The notes: a model not told the origin generated them from the letters alone. A DNA stretch of 64,000 bases from Claveliimonas bilis (GCF_020892095.1 NZ_AP024845.1:868001-932000); one strand, 5' to 3'; shown: positions 27,845-35,894, counted from the stretch's first letter. Numbers and translations are program-made.

Positions 27845-28612
27845 CTACTGCATGGAACGGATAATTCCGTCCCGGTACTCATTTGGCGTAACAAGTATCG
27901 GCATATTGCCCATATCAATGATAGAACGTCCGCCTTCTACTCCGGAAGGTTCTTTTGCAAACAAATGAGTATCATACATTGCTCCCTGACCGGCTACCTG
28001 TTTTACAATAAGTACTCTCTTTTTCCCAGGTCTTACTACATCATGATATTCGTGACGCTCTGTACACTTGTCGCCCTTGAATTTTTTCAGCTTATCACGA
28101 TAAGACTGGATAAATTTATCACATGCTCTGTGTGCTGCCGTCGGGCCCGGACGTTCCTGTCCCATACCCTCTTTCAATGTAACATCGAAAGAAATAATGT
28201 AATCATTATCTCCCGGCGTACCTGCACGATTCAGATAAAGCTGCTCCTTCAGATTTCCTTCTGAAGAACCGAACTCATGAGTCTGCTTTCCGACAGTATC
28301 AACCCCTGTCAGCATCACATAGACTCCCGTAATTGTATGTGTAATACCTTCTCCGATCTTCCCTAAAACTTTTGTAGAAATCGGAATGATATCCATGATC
28401 GTATTCGTCCATCTGTCGTGGTCGCCCGGTTTGATGATCTGGATATCGATCTTCTCAATATGTTCCTCTTCAGCTACAAGCTGATCGATCATCTCTTTAC
28501 TGACAGTCATATGTCCATCTACATTAATGTCATTATGCTCGCCCCATTCCACATCTGTCATATGGAATGCCTTGATCACCAGGCGTCTTAAGTCTGTCTC
28601 ATTTCCTACCAT
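27845..28612 (-). CDS. prdD: PrdD: proline reductase-associated protein, homologous to the N-terminal part of PrdA
   Basis: 255 residues from the ATG at 28612 (GGAGGTG, 5-bp spacing). It parallels PrdA from about residue 172 to 413: LVIKAFHMTDVEWGE, then IDIQIIKPGDHDRWTNTIMDIIP, GVYVMLTGVD, EFGSSEGNLKEQLYLNR, RPGKKRVLIVKQVAGQGAM and finally DMGNMPILVTPNEYRDGIIRSMQ, where it stops. That stop is just before the position of the PrdA cleavage site, and prdE continues the alignment. Together prdD and prdE look like a split PrdA copy without the acidic linker and without the catalytic cysteine. A terminator hairpin separates it from prdB. Confidence 0.9.
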   Translation of the reverse strand: MVGNETDLRRLVIKAFHMTDVEWGEHNDINVDGHMTVSKEMIDQLVAEEEHIEKIDIQIIKPGDHDRWTNTIMDIIPISTKVLGKIGEGITHTITGVYVMLTGVDTVGKQTHEFGSSEGNLKEQLYLNRAGTPGDNDYIISFDVTLKEGMGQERPGPTAAHRACDKFIQSYRDKLKKFKGDKCTERHEYHDVVRPGKKRVLIVKQVAGQGAMYDTHLFAKEPSGVEGGRSIIDMGNMPILVTPNEYRDGIIRSMQ

Positions 28613-28660
28613 CGTTTCACCTCCAATAGCAGCGCCGATTATAGGCCTGACGCTATTTTT

Positions 28661-28691
28661 AAAAAGGGCAGATGTATAAATACATCTGCCC
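28661..28691 (-). terminator. Terminator/attenuator between prdB and prdD
   Basis: Perfect 11-bp stem GGGCAGATGTA / TACATCTGCCC with a TTTA loop, followed on the minus strand by TTTTT. It should cut transcription after prdB, so prdD-prdE may be made in lower amount or from read-through. Confidence 0.9.
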
Positions 28692-28737
28692 ACATATTGA
28701 ATATTATATTGTGCCTGTCATTAATATCAGACCGATA

Positions 28738-29463
28738 TTAGATCTTAGCAACATATTCGTATGGCAGCGGTACGATTGTTCCAGGTGTGGAAATCTTTAC
28801 TAACTGCTCAAGTGTAGCTTTCACAATCTGTGTCTGCTGTTCTACGTTGTGAGGACCACCCGCATTAGCACCCATAGGTACCAACGGAGCTACCGCACGA
28901 GGTGTACCGGTCTGACGAACAACCGGAGGAAGAGCTGCAATAATAATTGTTGGGATTCCAGCTTCTTCAATCGCTCTCTGCACCAATACTGCAGAGCGGT
29001 GGCAGGTACCTCATCCAGCTGTGAGGATAACTGCATCTACGTCCTCTTCTTTGAACATCTGTGCGATGGCCGGACCAGTTTCACCTTTGAATTTTTCCTG
29101 GTTTCCGCCGCCGCCCATGAATCCTGCATGAACCGGAGCACAAGCTCTGATAAATCCTTCTGCAGCTAATTCGTGGATTCTGTCGATCGGGAACATACAG
29201 TTGATGTCTTTGTTAACATCACTGTTGTCGTATCCACCGTGTGAAACCATCAGCTCACTGGATGGTGTTGTGTTCTCTATTTTTCTCCATGTAAAGTCAC
29301 CAGCAAGATTGAATCTTTCCTGATCTTTCTTATGAACACCAGCAGCTGTTGCAAGAGCGATAGACATATCTTTCAGCTCTTTTGTTACAGGAGTCCATAC
29401 AGCCGGAGGAGTAATAGGAACGAAAATTTCAGATTGTAAACCTTTAACAACCGTTAAACTCAT
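28738..29463 (-). CDS. prdB: PrdB: selenocysteine subunit of D-proline reductase (in-frame UGA)
   Basis: 241 residues when the UGA at 29013-29011 is read as selenocysteine (residue 151). The frame continues unbroken on both sides, giving VILTAG-U-GTCHRSAVLVQRA, the known active-site context of PrdB; a plain reading would split it into 150- and 82-residue pieces. Upstream parts include HGGYDNSDVNKDINCMFPIDRI and GFMGGGGNQEKF. PrdB with the two PrdA-derived chains reduces D-proline to 5-aminovalerate, the oxidative sink of Stickland fermentation. A hairpin for insertion lies just downstream (28972-28998). The start overlaps the preceding small gene by ATGA. tRNA-Sec, selA, selB and selD are all within 15 kb. 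Confidence 0.97.
28972..29013 (-). promoter_or_regulatory. Bacterial SECIS hairpin of prdB with its UGA codon
   Basis: UGA at 29013-29011; 12 nt later CGCTCTGCA (28998-28990) pairs with TGCAGAGAGCG (28982-28972), two bases bulged, apical loop GTATTGG. Spacing and size fit a SelB-binding element. Confidence 0.75.
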
Positions 29464-29762
29464 TTTGAAACCTCCTTATTATCCATTTGCCCGCGCATTT
29501 CTTCTTGTTTGCGCCGTTCTTTTTCTATATTGCTGACATATTTCTCATTTATTTCCGGGCCCAGCTGCTCCGGGAAGCTCATGTTCCATCCGACTTCCTG
29601 TCCTACTTTGGGTTCAGTGTCGCAGATAAACATCCGCTTCGGGGCTTTTAAGAAACCAAGCCTTCCTTTCAGGTCTACGCTGATGCTGCAATCATCAACA
29701 TCAACAACGACACCCTCCATGTAAATGATCTTGTCACCATAATGCAAACGTTCGTTATTCAT
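29460..29762 (-). CDS. Small conserved prd-operon protein between prdA and prdB
   Basis: 100 residues: a beta-rich N-terminal half (HYGDKIIYMEGVVVDVDDCS, VDLKGRLGFLKAPKRMFI) followed by CDTEPKVGQEVGWNMSFPEQ and a charged helical tail. It corresponds to the short gene found between prdA and prdB in other proline-reductase operons (CBO2463/CBO2479-type domain, from memory). It overlaps prdB by 4 bp (ATGA) and follows prdA by 14 bp. It is expected to be made with the enzyme; its role, perhaps assembly or electron transfer docking, is not known. Confidence 0.85.
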   Translation of the reverse strand: MNNERLHYGDKIIYMEGVVVDVDDCSISVDLKGRLGFLKAPKRMFICDTEPKVGQEVGWNMSFPEQLGPEINEKYVSNIEKERRKQEEMRGQMDNKEVSK

Positions 29763-29776
29763 TGAACCGCCTCAGA

Positions 29777-31630
29777 TTAGTCGTATTTTTCCTTACGTTT
29801 CTGGCTCATCGGCAGAGACTGCTCGTTTTCAACGAGATCTACTTTCTTGCCGTATGCAGCTTCGATCAGCTCTACGTTTGTAGATTTAACGTTCGGATTC
29901 CACTTCTTCTCTGCAGCTTTCACTTCTTCGCCAGCCATAGCTGTCTTCAGCATTGCAAGTGCACGGATTGCATCCTCTTCACAAAGAGTATTGCATCCAA
30001 GAACCTCGTTCTCAATACCGGACTCTGATTTGTTGTTGTCAACCATGTAGTTCATGTACTTGTTACCAACAACGAGAGCACCCTGTACTGCACAGTAGGA
30101 CATACCTACTACCGGGATTCCTCTCATACCGATCTGCTCGATATGGCTTGCAAAGTCGATGTGGTTGTTTCCGAAACCTTCTGTTGTAACGAAAGCTCCG
30201 TCAGCATCCATCATCTCTACTGTGTGTCCAACACGTTTGGATACATAGAATTTTTCAGCATTGATCTGTGGGCTTCCTACGAATACAACGCCGCAAAGGT
30301 CAACTTCCGGATCATGAAGAGCCTCAAGAACCAATGGCTCTCTCCAGTAATGTCTGGACATCTCTTTAGATGCAGGTCCGATACATGTCAGTGCGTGGAT
30401 ACATCCATCAAGAACTTCCAATGGGGATACACAAACAGGTACGTTTCCTAAGTCAACGTTAGCTCTTGCTCCAAGAACACCAACCGGCTCTACCGGAAGG
30501 ATGAAGTTGTCATGCATAGCTCCCTGTCCCATGATCTCTTTAACGATAACAACTTTCTTCTTTCCAGGACGGCGAACCTGTTTCAGTTCCTGTGTATCTG
30601 TAACAAGGCTGTCATCCAGTTCTTTCATGACTTCACGGATTTCCTGTGTGATGATATCAAAAGCTGTATGTGCAGCCATAGGTCCACGGCGCTCCATGTT
30701 TGTCTTTTCCTGAATTACGATGTTACCTTTGATAAAGATCTCGCCTTTATCCGGGCAGCTTGGACGATTCCACATAATGTTCTCATCCAGGTATCCTTCA
30801 GATGATCCGAATTCACCGATCTGAACTCCGCCTTCATCTGTACCTGTCAGCATCATAACAACGCCGTCCAGAACTCTTGTCACACCTGTTCCAAGGTCAG
30901 CATCGCCTTCTTTTGTAGCGATCGGCTGAACATCCATAATTGTCTCAGAATATGTGTGGTATTTGTCAGGAGTAATGATCTCCAGATGGAAATCTTTTAC
31001 AAGTTCCTGATCTGCGATAACATCTGCTTCGATTCCTTCACGGATGTAAAGAGTTGTTCCTTCGATCTTTGTCTCTGGTCCTCTCTTAACCTCTGTGATT
31101 GTGTAATGTTTTCTTGTCAGGCTTCTAACAACCTTCTCTTCTTCAGCTGCTGCCGGTGCTGCGCCTGCAACTGCTGCTTCTGCGCCTGCCGGTACCGGTA
31201 CAGCTGCTGCTCCGCCTGCTCCAAGAGCTCCTACCGGGATCTCAAGATCAATGTCTTTTCCTTCTCCGATATGGATTTTTAATGTTCCTCCTGCTACCGG
31301 TGCTGCTGCAACTGGTGCTGCAGGTGCAGGTGCTGCTGCTTCCTCTTCTGGTTCTTCCTCTGCTGCCGGTGCTGTCGGAGCTTTTGCTCCCTCTACCTTA
31401 TCAGCAGTAAGTGGGCAAAGAGAATCGCATGTTTCTTTCAATTTTGCACCTAAAACTTCTTCGATGGTCAGGCAACCATCCAGGTTCAATAATCCTGAAT
31501 CTACAAGATCGTCAAAGATTGCCGGATCTTCCAGATTAGCTGGTTCGATTGTAATGCCGCCTTCGGCTCTGCAACACAATACCGCAGGATCATGAGCATG
31601 TTCTTTAGCTGTTTCAGCTGTGATTGACAT
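29777..31630 (-). CDS. prdA: PrdA: D-proline reductase proprotein (forms the pyruvoyl subunit)
   Basis: 617 residues. Residues 1-80 are a cysteine-containing N-terminal region; about 82-165 is an Ala/Pro/Glu-rich flexible linker interrupted by LKIHIGEGKDIDLEIP; from 172 on comes the catalytic part. Family knowledge: the proprotein cleaves itself before a cysteine, which becomes the pyruvoyl group of the C-terminal chain; here this is C416 in IHALTCIGPASKEMSRHYW, predicting chains of about 415 and 202 residues. The linker looks like the lipoyl-type hinges of multienzyme complexes and is unusually alanine-rich. It is followed at 14 bp by the small gene and then prdB. Confidence 0.96.
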   Translation of the reverse strand: MSITAETAKEHAHDPAVLCCRAEGGITIEPANLEDPAIFDDLVDSGLLNLDGCLTIEEVLGAKLKETCDSLCPLTADKVEGAKAPTAPAAEEEPEEEAAAPAPAAPVAAAPVAGGTLKIHIGEGKDIDLEIPVGALGAGGAAAVPVPAGAEAAVAGAAPAAAEEEKVVRSLTRKHYTITEVKRGPETKIEGTTLYIREGIEADVIADQELVKDFHLEIITPDKYHTYSETIMDVQPIATKEGDADLGTGVTRVLDGVVMMLTGTDEGGVQIGEFGSSEGYLDENIMWNRPSCPDKGEIFIKGNIVIQEKTNMERRGPMAAHTAFDIITQEIREVMKELDDSLVTDTQELKQVRRPGKKKVVIVKEIMGQGAMHDNFILPVEPVGVLGARANVDLGNVPVCVSPLEVLDGCIHALTCIGPASKEMSRHYWREPLVLEALHDPEVDLCGVVFVGSPQINAEKFYVSKRVGHTVEMMDADGAFVTTEGFGNNHIDFASHIEQIGMRGIPVVGMSYCAVQGALVVGNKYMNYMVDNNKSESGIENEVLGCNTLCEEDAIRALAMLKTAMAGEEVKAAEKKWNPNVKSTNVELIEAAYGKKVDLVENEQSLPMSQKRKEKYD

Positions 31631-31847
31631 ATTGTTTTCCCTCCTTGTTTTTGTTACTTCTGAATCTCTCTTTTAAATTCAGAGAATAATCCAGATTGTT
31701 CCATCCGCGCATTGCACGGACAAAGGTGTATATATACAACCGCCGGCAGAGAAAATACCTCTCAATCTTTTCATAAGCCTGTGAAAGAATCGGGGGTCTT
31801 CCACAGACCCTGCCCGCGGCAGTAATACCTGTACTTCTTAAAAATCT
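31631..31847 (-). other. 217-bp prdC-prdA spacer with hairpins
   Basis: No gene. On the minus strand GGGTCTG/GAAGACCC (about 31792-31808) follows a GCCGCGGGC stretch, and CTCTGAATTTAAA...TTCAGAAG forms another hairpin (about 31668-31690) before the prdA ribosome site GGAGGG. No consensus promoter was found; processing or attenuation would fit. Confidence 0.4.
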
Positions 31848-33239
31848 TTAAAAATCAATCTCCTGGCTTACCTCTTTGGAAATCTTCAGGGTTCTGTAAA
31901 GAGGATGTCCGATTGTTCTCATTACATGGTCAGTCTGATGGAATACTTTCAGACCCATCTTCGGTGCTGACGCCATAACGGTGTTGGAACAGTCAGAGCA
32001 GTTACCAATAATAATATATTCACAATTATCCTTTTTAAACTGCAGGTTGTTCTTTACCTGTCCAGGACAGTTGCCAGGTCTTAAGCACTTCAGCGGTGCA
32101 CCCGGTTTGTTTTCAATTGCCTGTTTACATTTGCATACAGATACAACGTTTCCGTTCATCTTGGCAGCGATCTCACGCATACGCTCTTCGCTTCCGCCGC
32201 ATGCACAGACAAGGATTCCCACATTTGCACCGTGAAGATCCGGAAATTCTCCTGTTACCAGGATTCCTCCTGTTGTCTTTGTAGTAGGTGCATCCAAATC
32301 TGTAGATTTACCTGTGAATGCTCCTCCCATAATGATCTCTCCATATACACCGTCAATACCGCCGGCTTTTTCGATCATCTCTCCTACGCTGACACCGATC
32401 GGCACATCCATGAATACATGAGCTCCATTTCCGCCGTTCAGTTTTCCACGTACTGTCATATTCTTGCTGATGCAAGGTTTTCTTTCATCAATAGCCTCTG
32501 CAACCTTTGCTGCTGTTTCAAGATTTACAACAACAGATCTTGCAGCGGAAGGAAGCTGTGTTGTTGTTAAGTTTACGCCAAGGCACTCTCTTACAACTGC
32601 ACGTTCCTCTCCCATCGGGTAGATGTCTGCAAGCATATGAATGGAAATATCCGGTTCGCTCTTTAAAGCTGCATCCAAAATCTTGATCGCGTTGTGGTGT
32701 TTCTTCTTAATTGCAAAGATTGCTTTATCTGCATGTGTAATCTCCATACAGTATTTTACGCCGCGGATCACTTTGTCCGTCTGCTCTTCCAGCTGCTGGA
32801 TATTATGTTCCAGTCCCGGCTCACACTCTGCAGCATTTACCAGAATATAGCTGTGCTCCAGTTTAAAATCTGCCGGAAGCTCCGGATTGATCTCCGGGTC
32901 CAGTTCAGCCATCGGTGTTTCTGCCAGGTTAATGTTCAGTTTTACGCCTGTCGGGAATCCAGCTCCGCCCATTCCCACAATTCCGGCCTCTTTTACCATT
33001 TCCAGTTTTGTTCCTTCCTTGATAGGAACAAATTCATCTTTCTGCTCATCATCTGGTTTGATGATGATGCTGTCAGCTGTCACTTCTTCTACCACACCGT
33101 AAACACTGGAAAAAATGTTTGCCCCAAGTCCAGTCGGAGTAGCGATGAGAGTACCTTTTTCCACCTTGTCCCCAGCTTTTACGATTGCTTCACAAGGTGC
33201 TCCTACATGCTGACGCAATAAAATCTGTACGTTTCCCAT
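31848..33239 (-). CDS. prdC: PrdC: RnfC-like electron-transfer protein of proline reductase (cysteine form)
   Basis: 463 residues. An N-terminal biotinyl-like hammerhead (HVGAPCEAIVKAGDKVEKGTL), then the NADH/flavin region shared with RnfC and Nqo1 (GIVGMGGAGFPTGVKLN, NAAECEPGLEHN, EERAVVRECLG), an SLBB-like segment (VPIGVSVGEMIEKAGGIDG), and a cysteine-rich tail (LVCACGG, CKCKQA, CLRPGNCPG, GNCSDCSN). It is thought to deliver electrons to proline reductase, possibly from the Rnf complex. No in-frame UGA was found, so all redox positions are cysteine. First gene of the prd operon; GGAG precedes the ATG. Confidence 0.95.
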   Translation of the reverse strand: MGNVQILLRQHVGAPCEAIVKAGDKVEKGTLIATPTGLGANIFSSVYGVVEEVTADSIIIKPDDEQKDEFVPIKEGTKLEMVKEAGIVGMGGAGFPTGVKLNINLAETPMAELDPEINPELPADFKLEHSYILVNAAECEPGLEHNIQQLEEQTDKVIRGVKYCMEITHADKAIFAIKKKHHNAIKILDAALKSEPDISIHMLADIYPMGEERAVVRECLGVNLTTTQLPSAARSVVVNLETAAKVAEAIDERKPCISKNMTVRGKLNGGNGAHVFMDVPIGVSVGEMIEKAGGIDGVYGEIIMGGAFTGKSTDLDAPTTKTTGGILVTGEFPDLHGANVGILVCACGGSEERMREIAAKMNGNVVSVCKCKQAIENKPGAPLKCLRPGNCPGQVKNNLQFKKDNCEYIIIGNCSDCSNTVMASAPKMGLKVFHQTDHVMRTIGHPLYRTLKISKEVSQEIDF

Positions 33240-33291
33240 GACATTCTTCTCCTTTTTTCTTTTTTAAGCAAAAACAGATTGGATTCCACCA

Positions 33292-33319
33292 ATTCTATTT
33301 ACTTACCTTTTCATTTCAA
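33292..33319 (-). promoter_or_regulatory. Promoter of the prd operon
   Basis: On the minus strand TTGAAA (33319-33314), 16-bp spacer, TAGAAT (33297-33292). Transcription would start near 33286, 47 bp before prdC. No sigma-54 (GG-N10-GC) element was found here. Confidence 0.6.
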
Positions 33320-33330
33320 AAAGCAGAAAC

Positions 33331-33349
33331 TGATAGTTTTTATCTATAA
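33331..33349. promoter_or_regulatory. LTTR-type box upstream of prdC (TGATAGT-N5-TCTATAA)
   Basis: One arm is perfect (TCTATAA; TTATAGA on the minus strand), the other differs at two of seven bases. Centre about -54 from the predicted prd transcript start, the usual activating position for LysR regulators. One of four such sites in the selenium/proline island. Confidence 0.6.
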
Positions 33350-33400
33350 ATTCTCAAATCAAAATTCTGCGATATTTTTAACAGAATATTGTTATTTTTC

Positions 33401-33498
33401 TGGCGGAGGCATGTGGGAATCGAACCCACCCAGGACGCTCCTAACGCCCAACACTGGTTTTGAAGACCAGGGGGCACACCAGTCACCCAACTACCCCC
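33401..33498 (-). tRNA. selC: tRNA-Sec (anticodon UCA)
   Basis: 98 nt on the minus strand. Anticodon stem-loop CTGGT-CTTCAAA-ACCAG with anticodon TCA; long variable arm (GGGCG/CGTCC); T arm GTGGG-TTCGATT-CCCAC; acceptor 5' GGGGGTA pairs with TGCCTCC; discriminator G and encoded CCA. The long extra arm and UCA anticodon identify selenocysteine tRNA. It lies 162 bp upstream of prdC on the same strand, with its own promoter. Confidence 0.97.
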
Positions 33499-33520
33499 AT
33501 ATTCACTTTCGCGCCACTTA

Positions 33521-33549
33521 ACAATAGCACAGGTTTCTCTATAATTCAA
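33521..33549 (-). promoter_or_regulatory. Promoter of tRNA-Sec
   Basis: On the minus strand TTGAAT (33549-33544), 17-bp spacer, TATTGT (33526-33521), 22 bp before the tRNA. The spacer contains a single TTATAGA half-site (33536-33542 as TCTATAA on the plus strand). The rest of 33550-33807 holds no gene that I can see. Confidence 0.75.
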
Positions 33550-33751
33550 GCCTTTTTTGAACACTTTTATATTATCAAAAAAACATTGACTTTTCAAGGC
33601 TTTTACTCCATAATAGTTAATATAAACCGAACGGCATACTAGACGAGGGACTAGAATACGGTCTAATCGTTAATTTTATGTCATTTTTATGTCTTTTTCT
33701 GTATAAGACACAACGGGAACATGGGGATTTCCGGCGTGTTTTTATAAAAAC

Positions 33752-33770
33752 TTATAGATTCTCTCTATAA
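33752..33770. promoter_or_regulatory. Perfect LTTR-type palindrome upstream of prdF
   Basis: TTATAGA-TTCTC-TCTATAA, perfect 7-bp arms and the T-N11-A pattern. It lies 38 bp before the prdF start and ahead of AAGGAGG, so it could act near the transcript start or, as RNA, form a hairpin. Confidence 0.7.
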
Positions 33771-33807
33771 GAAGAAAAACATTTATATATTTAAGGAGGT
33801 ATTAGAT

Positions 33808-34842
33808 ATGGAGTTAAAAGCTAACGTTAACTTCGATCGCTTCGAGGGCCAGCTTCAGGTTGTTGATGCCCACACAGAGGGAGAGTTCTGCCGTATCGTA
33901 TATGGTGGTTTCCCGGAGCCGGAAGGCAACACAATGATTGAAAAGAAAAAATGGATGGAGAAAAATTATGACGATGTTCGTACTGCTCTTATGTTTGAGC
34001 CAAGAGGACATCATGATATGTTCGGAGCTTTCCTGTGCGAACCTGTAAATCCGGAAGCTTCCTTCGGCGTTATGTTCATGGATACAGGCGGATACCTGAA
34101 CATGTGCGGACATTGTACAATCGGTGCTGTAACAGTAGCTATCGAGGCTGGATTCGTTGAATCTCACGAAGGCGAAAACGAAGTTGTTCTGGAAGCTCCT
34201 GCAGGACTGATCCGTACAACTGCAGTTGTAAAAGACGGAAAAGTTGAAAGTGTTACACTTACAAACGTACCGGCTTTCGTTTACAAAGAAAACCAGAAAG
34301 TTACCATCGACGGAAAAGAGATCGAATTTACAATTTCCTTCGGCGGAAGCTTCTTCGCACTGGTTGACACAACAAAACTTGATATTGGGGAAATCAATGC
34401 AAAATCCGTTCCGGCATACACAGCTCTCGGAATGAAAATGCTGGATGAAATCAACAAAACAATCCCTGTTAAGCACCCAGAGCTTGACATCGACACAGTA
34501 GACCTTGTTGAATTTTATGGTCCGACACCAAATCCGGACAAAGCAAACTTAAGAAACGTTGTTATCTTCGGTGATGCTATGGCTGACCGTTCACCATGCG
34601 GAACAGGTACAAGTGCTAAACTTGCTACTCTTCATCACTGGGGAGAGATCAAAGTCGGAGAAGAGTTCGTTTACGAAAGCTTTATGGGAAGCCTCTTCAA
34701 AGGACGCATCAAAGAAACAACAAAAGTTGGCGATTTCGATGCTGTTATCCCAATGATCACAGGAAGCGCATACCTGACAGGTGTTGCTACATACCTGATC
34801 GACCCAACAGATCCGTTGAAATACGGCTTCCAGGTTGGATAA
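33808..34842 (+). CDS. prdF: Proline racemase
   Basis: 344 residues. The two catalytic cysteines of the proline racemase family are both present: C100 in MCGHC and C264 in DRSPCGTGTSA. Both are cysteine, as in true racemases rather than hydroxyproline dehydratases with threonine. It interconverts L- and D-proline, providing D-proline to PrdA/PrdB. It is divergent from the prd operon, with tRNA-Sec between. AAGGAGG lies 7 bp upstream; an LTTR-like palindrome sits just before that. Confidence 0.95.
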   Translation: MELKANVNFDRFEGQLQVVDAHTEGEFCRIVYGGFPEPEGNTMIEKKKWMEKNYDDVRTALMFEPRGHHDMFGAFLCEPVNPEASFGVMFMDTGGYLNMCGHCTIGAVTVAIEAGFVESHEGENEVVLEAPAGLIRTTAVVKDGKVESVTLTNVPAFVYKENQKVTIDGKEIEFTISFGGSFFALVDTTKLDIGEINAKSVPAYTALGMKMLDEINKTIPVKHPELDIDTVDLVEFYGPTPNPDKANLRNVVIFGDAMADRSPCGTGTSAKLATLHHWGEIKVGEEFVYESFMGSLFKGRIKETTKVGDFDAVIPMITGSAYLTGVATYLIDPTDPLKYGFQVG

Positions 34843-34869
34843 TTACTTCCAGCTTTATTGGAAAGTTAA

Positions 34870-34897
34870 AAAAGAGCGGTTCATCACCGCTCTTTTT
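34870..34897 (+). terminator. Terminator of prdF
   Basis: AAAGAGCGGT / ACCGCTCTTT stem with a short loop and a following T-run. Confidence 0.9.
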
Positions 34898-34978
34898 TAT
34901 TCATCTAAAATGTAACCAACAGTACACTCGCAGAGCAGATTTATGTATTCTGCCGTCATGTTGAAGGGAATGAAAAAA

Positions 34979-35566
34979 GTGGCCAAAAAAAGACAGTCAA
35001 CAAAAAGCCGTATTGTAAAAGCAGCGTGGAACCTTTTTTACAAAAACGGCTATGACAATACTACTGTAGAGGAAATCATCAATGCGTCAAAAACTTCAAA
35101 AGGGACTTTCTACCACTATTTCAAAGGAAAAGAAGCCCTTTTGAATACTCTGTCCAATCTTTTTGACCAGAAATACGAAGAGCTTTCCAACGTGATAGAT
35201 CCTGATTTGTCCGCATATGATAAACTTCTCTTTCTAAACCACGAACTGTTTTACATGATCGAAACAAGTGTAGATATTCATCTCCTGGCCTATTTGTATT
35301 CTTCGCAGCTGATCACAAAGGACAAGAAATCTCTGTCCGACAAAAAACGGTTTTATTTCCGATGGGTAACCGAAATCATTCAGGAAGGTCTGGACAATAA
35401 GGAGTTTGCCCCCAATTCTACTGCCGAAGAGCTGATGAATATCTATGCCATGTATGAGCGGGCTTTGCTGTATGACTGGTCTCTTTTCAAAGGGAAATTT
35501 TCCCTGACCAAATACAGCGACCGTCTTTTGCCTCATGTACTCGACAATTTCAAAACCGGAATATAA
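34979..35566 (+). CDS. TetR-family transcriptional regulator
   Basis: 195 residues from a GTG at 34979. The N-terminal helix-turn-helix is typical: SRIVKAAWNLFYKNGYDNTT, VEEIINASKTSKGTFYHYF, KGKEALLNTL. The remaining helical region is the ligand/dimer domain. Start choice: AAGGG at 34964-34968 is 10 bp before this GTG but only 1 bp from the in-frame ATG at 34970, so either could be used. It sits between prdF and the selenium acquisition genes, alone between two terminators. No target was identified. Confidence 0.85.
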   Translation: MAKKRQSTKSRIVKAAWNLFYKNGYDNTTVEEIINASKTSKGTFYHYFKGKEALLNTLSNLFDQKYEELSNVIDPDLSAYDKLLFLNHELFYMIETSVDIHLLAYLYSSQLITKDKKSLSDKKRFYFRWVTEIIQEGLDNKEFAPNSTAEELMNIYAMYERALLYDWSLFKGKFSLTKYSDRLLPHVLDNFKTGI

Positions 35567-35594
35567 CGTCAATGCGCACGGACGATCACGGTCA

Positions 35595-35660
35595 GTAAAC
35601 AAAAGAGCTGACAGGAGGGCACTGCAAAACTGCAGCCTTCCTGTCAGCTCTTTTGTTTAC
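35595..35660. terminator. Very long bidirectional terminator
   Basis: A perfect 22-bp inverted repeat (35595-35616 with 35639-35660), the interior containing CTGCA/TGCAG. T- and A-runs lie on both sides, so it can end both the TetR gene (+) and the DUF3343 gene (-), whose last codons overlap its right arm. Confidence 0.9.
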
Positions 35661-35893
35661 ACCATACATTCATGCAGTTCTTCTTCTTCTATCCCTGCCG
35701 CCTTCATGACAGAACGAATCTCTTCTCTGTCTTCAAGTGCCGCACACCATGACAGACCGCACCCGGCCGATATGGCTCTTGGAACCGGAATCAGGCGTCC
35801 GGGAGCGCCGGAATCTTTACATGCTTTTTCCATTGCCATAGCATCTGCTGTTGTATGAAATGTTACAATTAGCTTTAATTCTTTTTTTCTCAT
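35657..35893 (-). CDS. DUF3343 protein (putative Se/S carrier-like)
   Basis: 78 residues: LIVTFHTTADAMAMEKACKD, GRLIPVPRAISAGCGLSWCA and a final acidic stretch ending ELHECMV. This is the DUF3343 pattern, a small ferredoxin-like protein found beside YedF and selenium genes in Firmicutes and proposed as a sulfur/selenium carrier. Conserved cysteines C44 and C48 lie in GCGLSWC. The ATG at 35893 is one base after the yedF stop, so translation is coupled. Function inferred from company only. Confidence 0.8.
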   Translation of the reverse strand: MRKKELKLIVTFHTTADAMAMEKACKDSGAPGRLIPVPRAISAGCGLSWCAALEDREEIRSVMKAAGIEEEELHECMV

Positions 35894-35894
35894 C

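Noticed and set aside
32694-33221. 175-codon plus-strand frame antisense to prdC
   Set aside because: It mirrors a strongly conserved gene, has no ribosome site, and its residues are a shadow of prdC codon bias. The same applies to long plus-strand frames opposite the desulfurase gene, selA and the ribosomal genes.
33401-33498. Attachment site or integrated element at the tRNA-Sec gene
   Set aside because: No integrase, no duplicated tRNA 3' end within the window, and the flanking genes are functionally coherent.
33240-33807. Sigma-54 promoter for PrdR control of the prd genes
   Set aside because: No GG-N10-GC (-24/-12) pattern was found upstream of prdC or prdF on the appropriate strand, and a sigma-A-like promoter is present instead.
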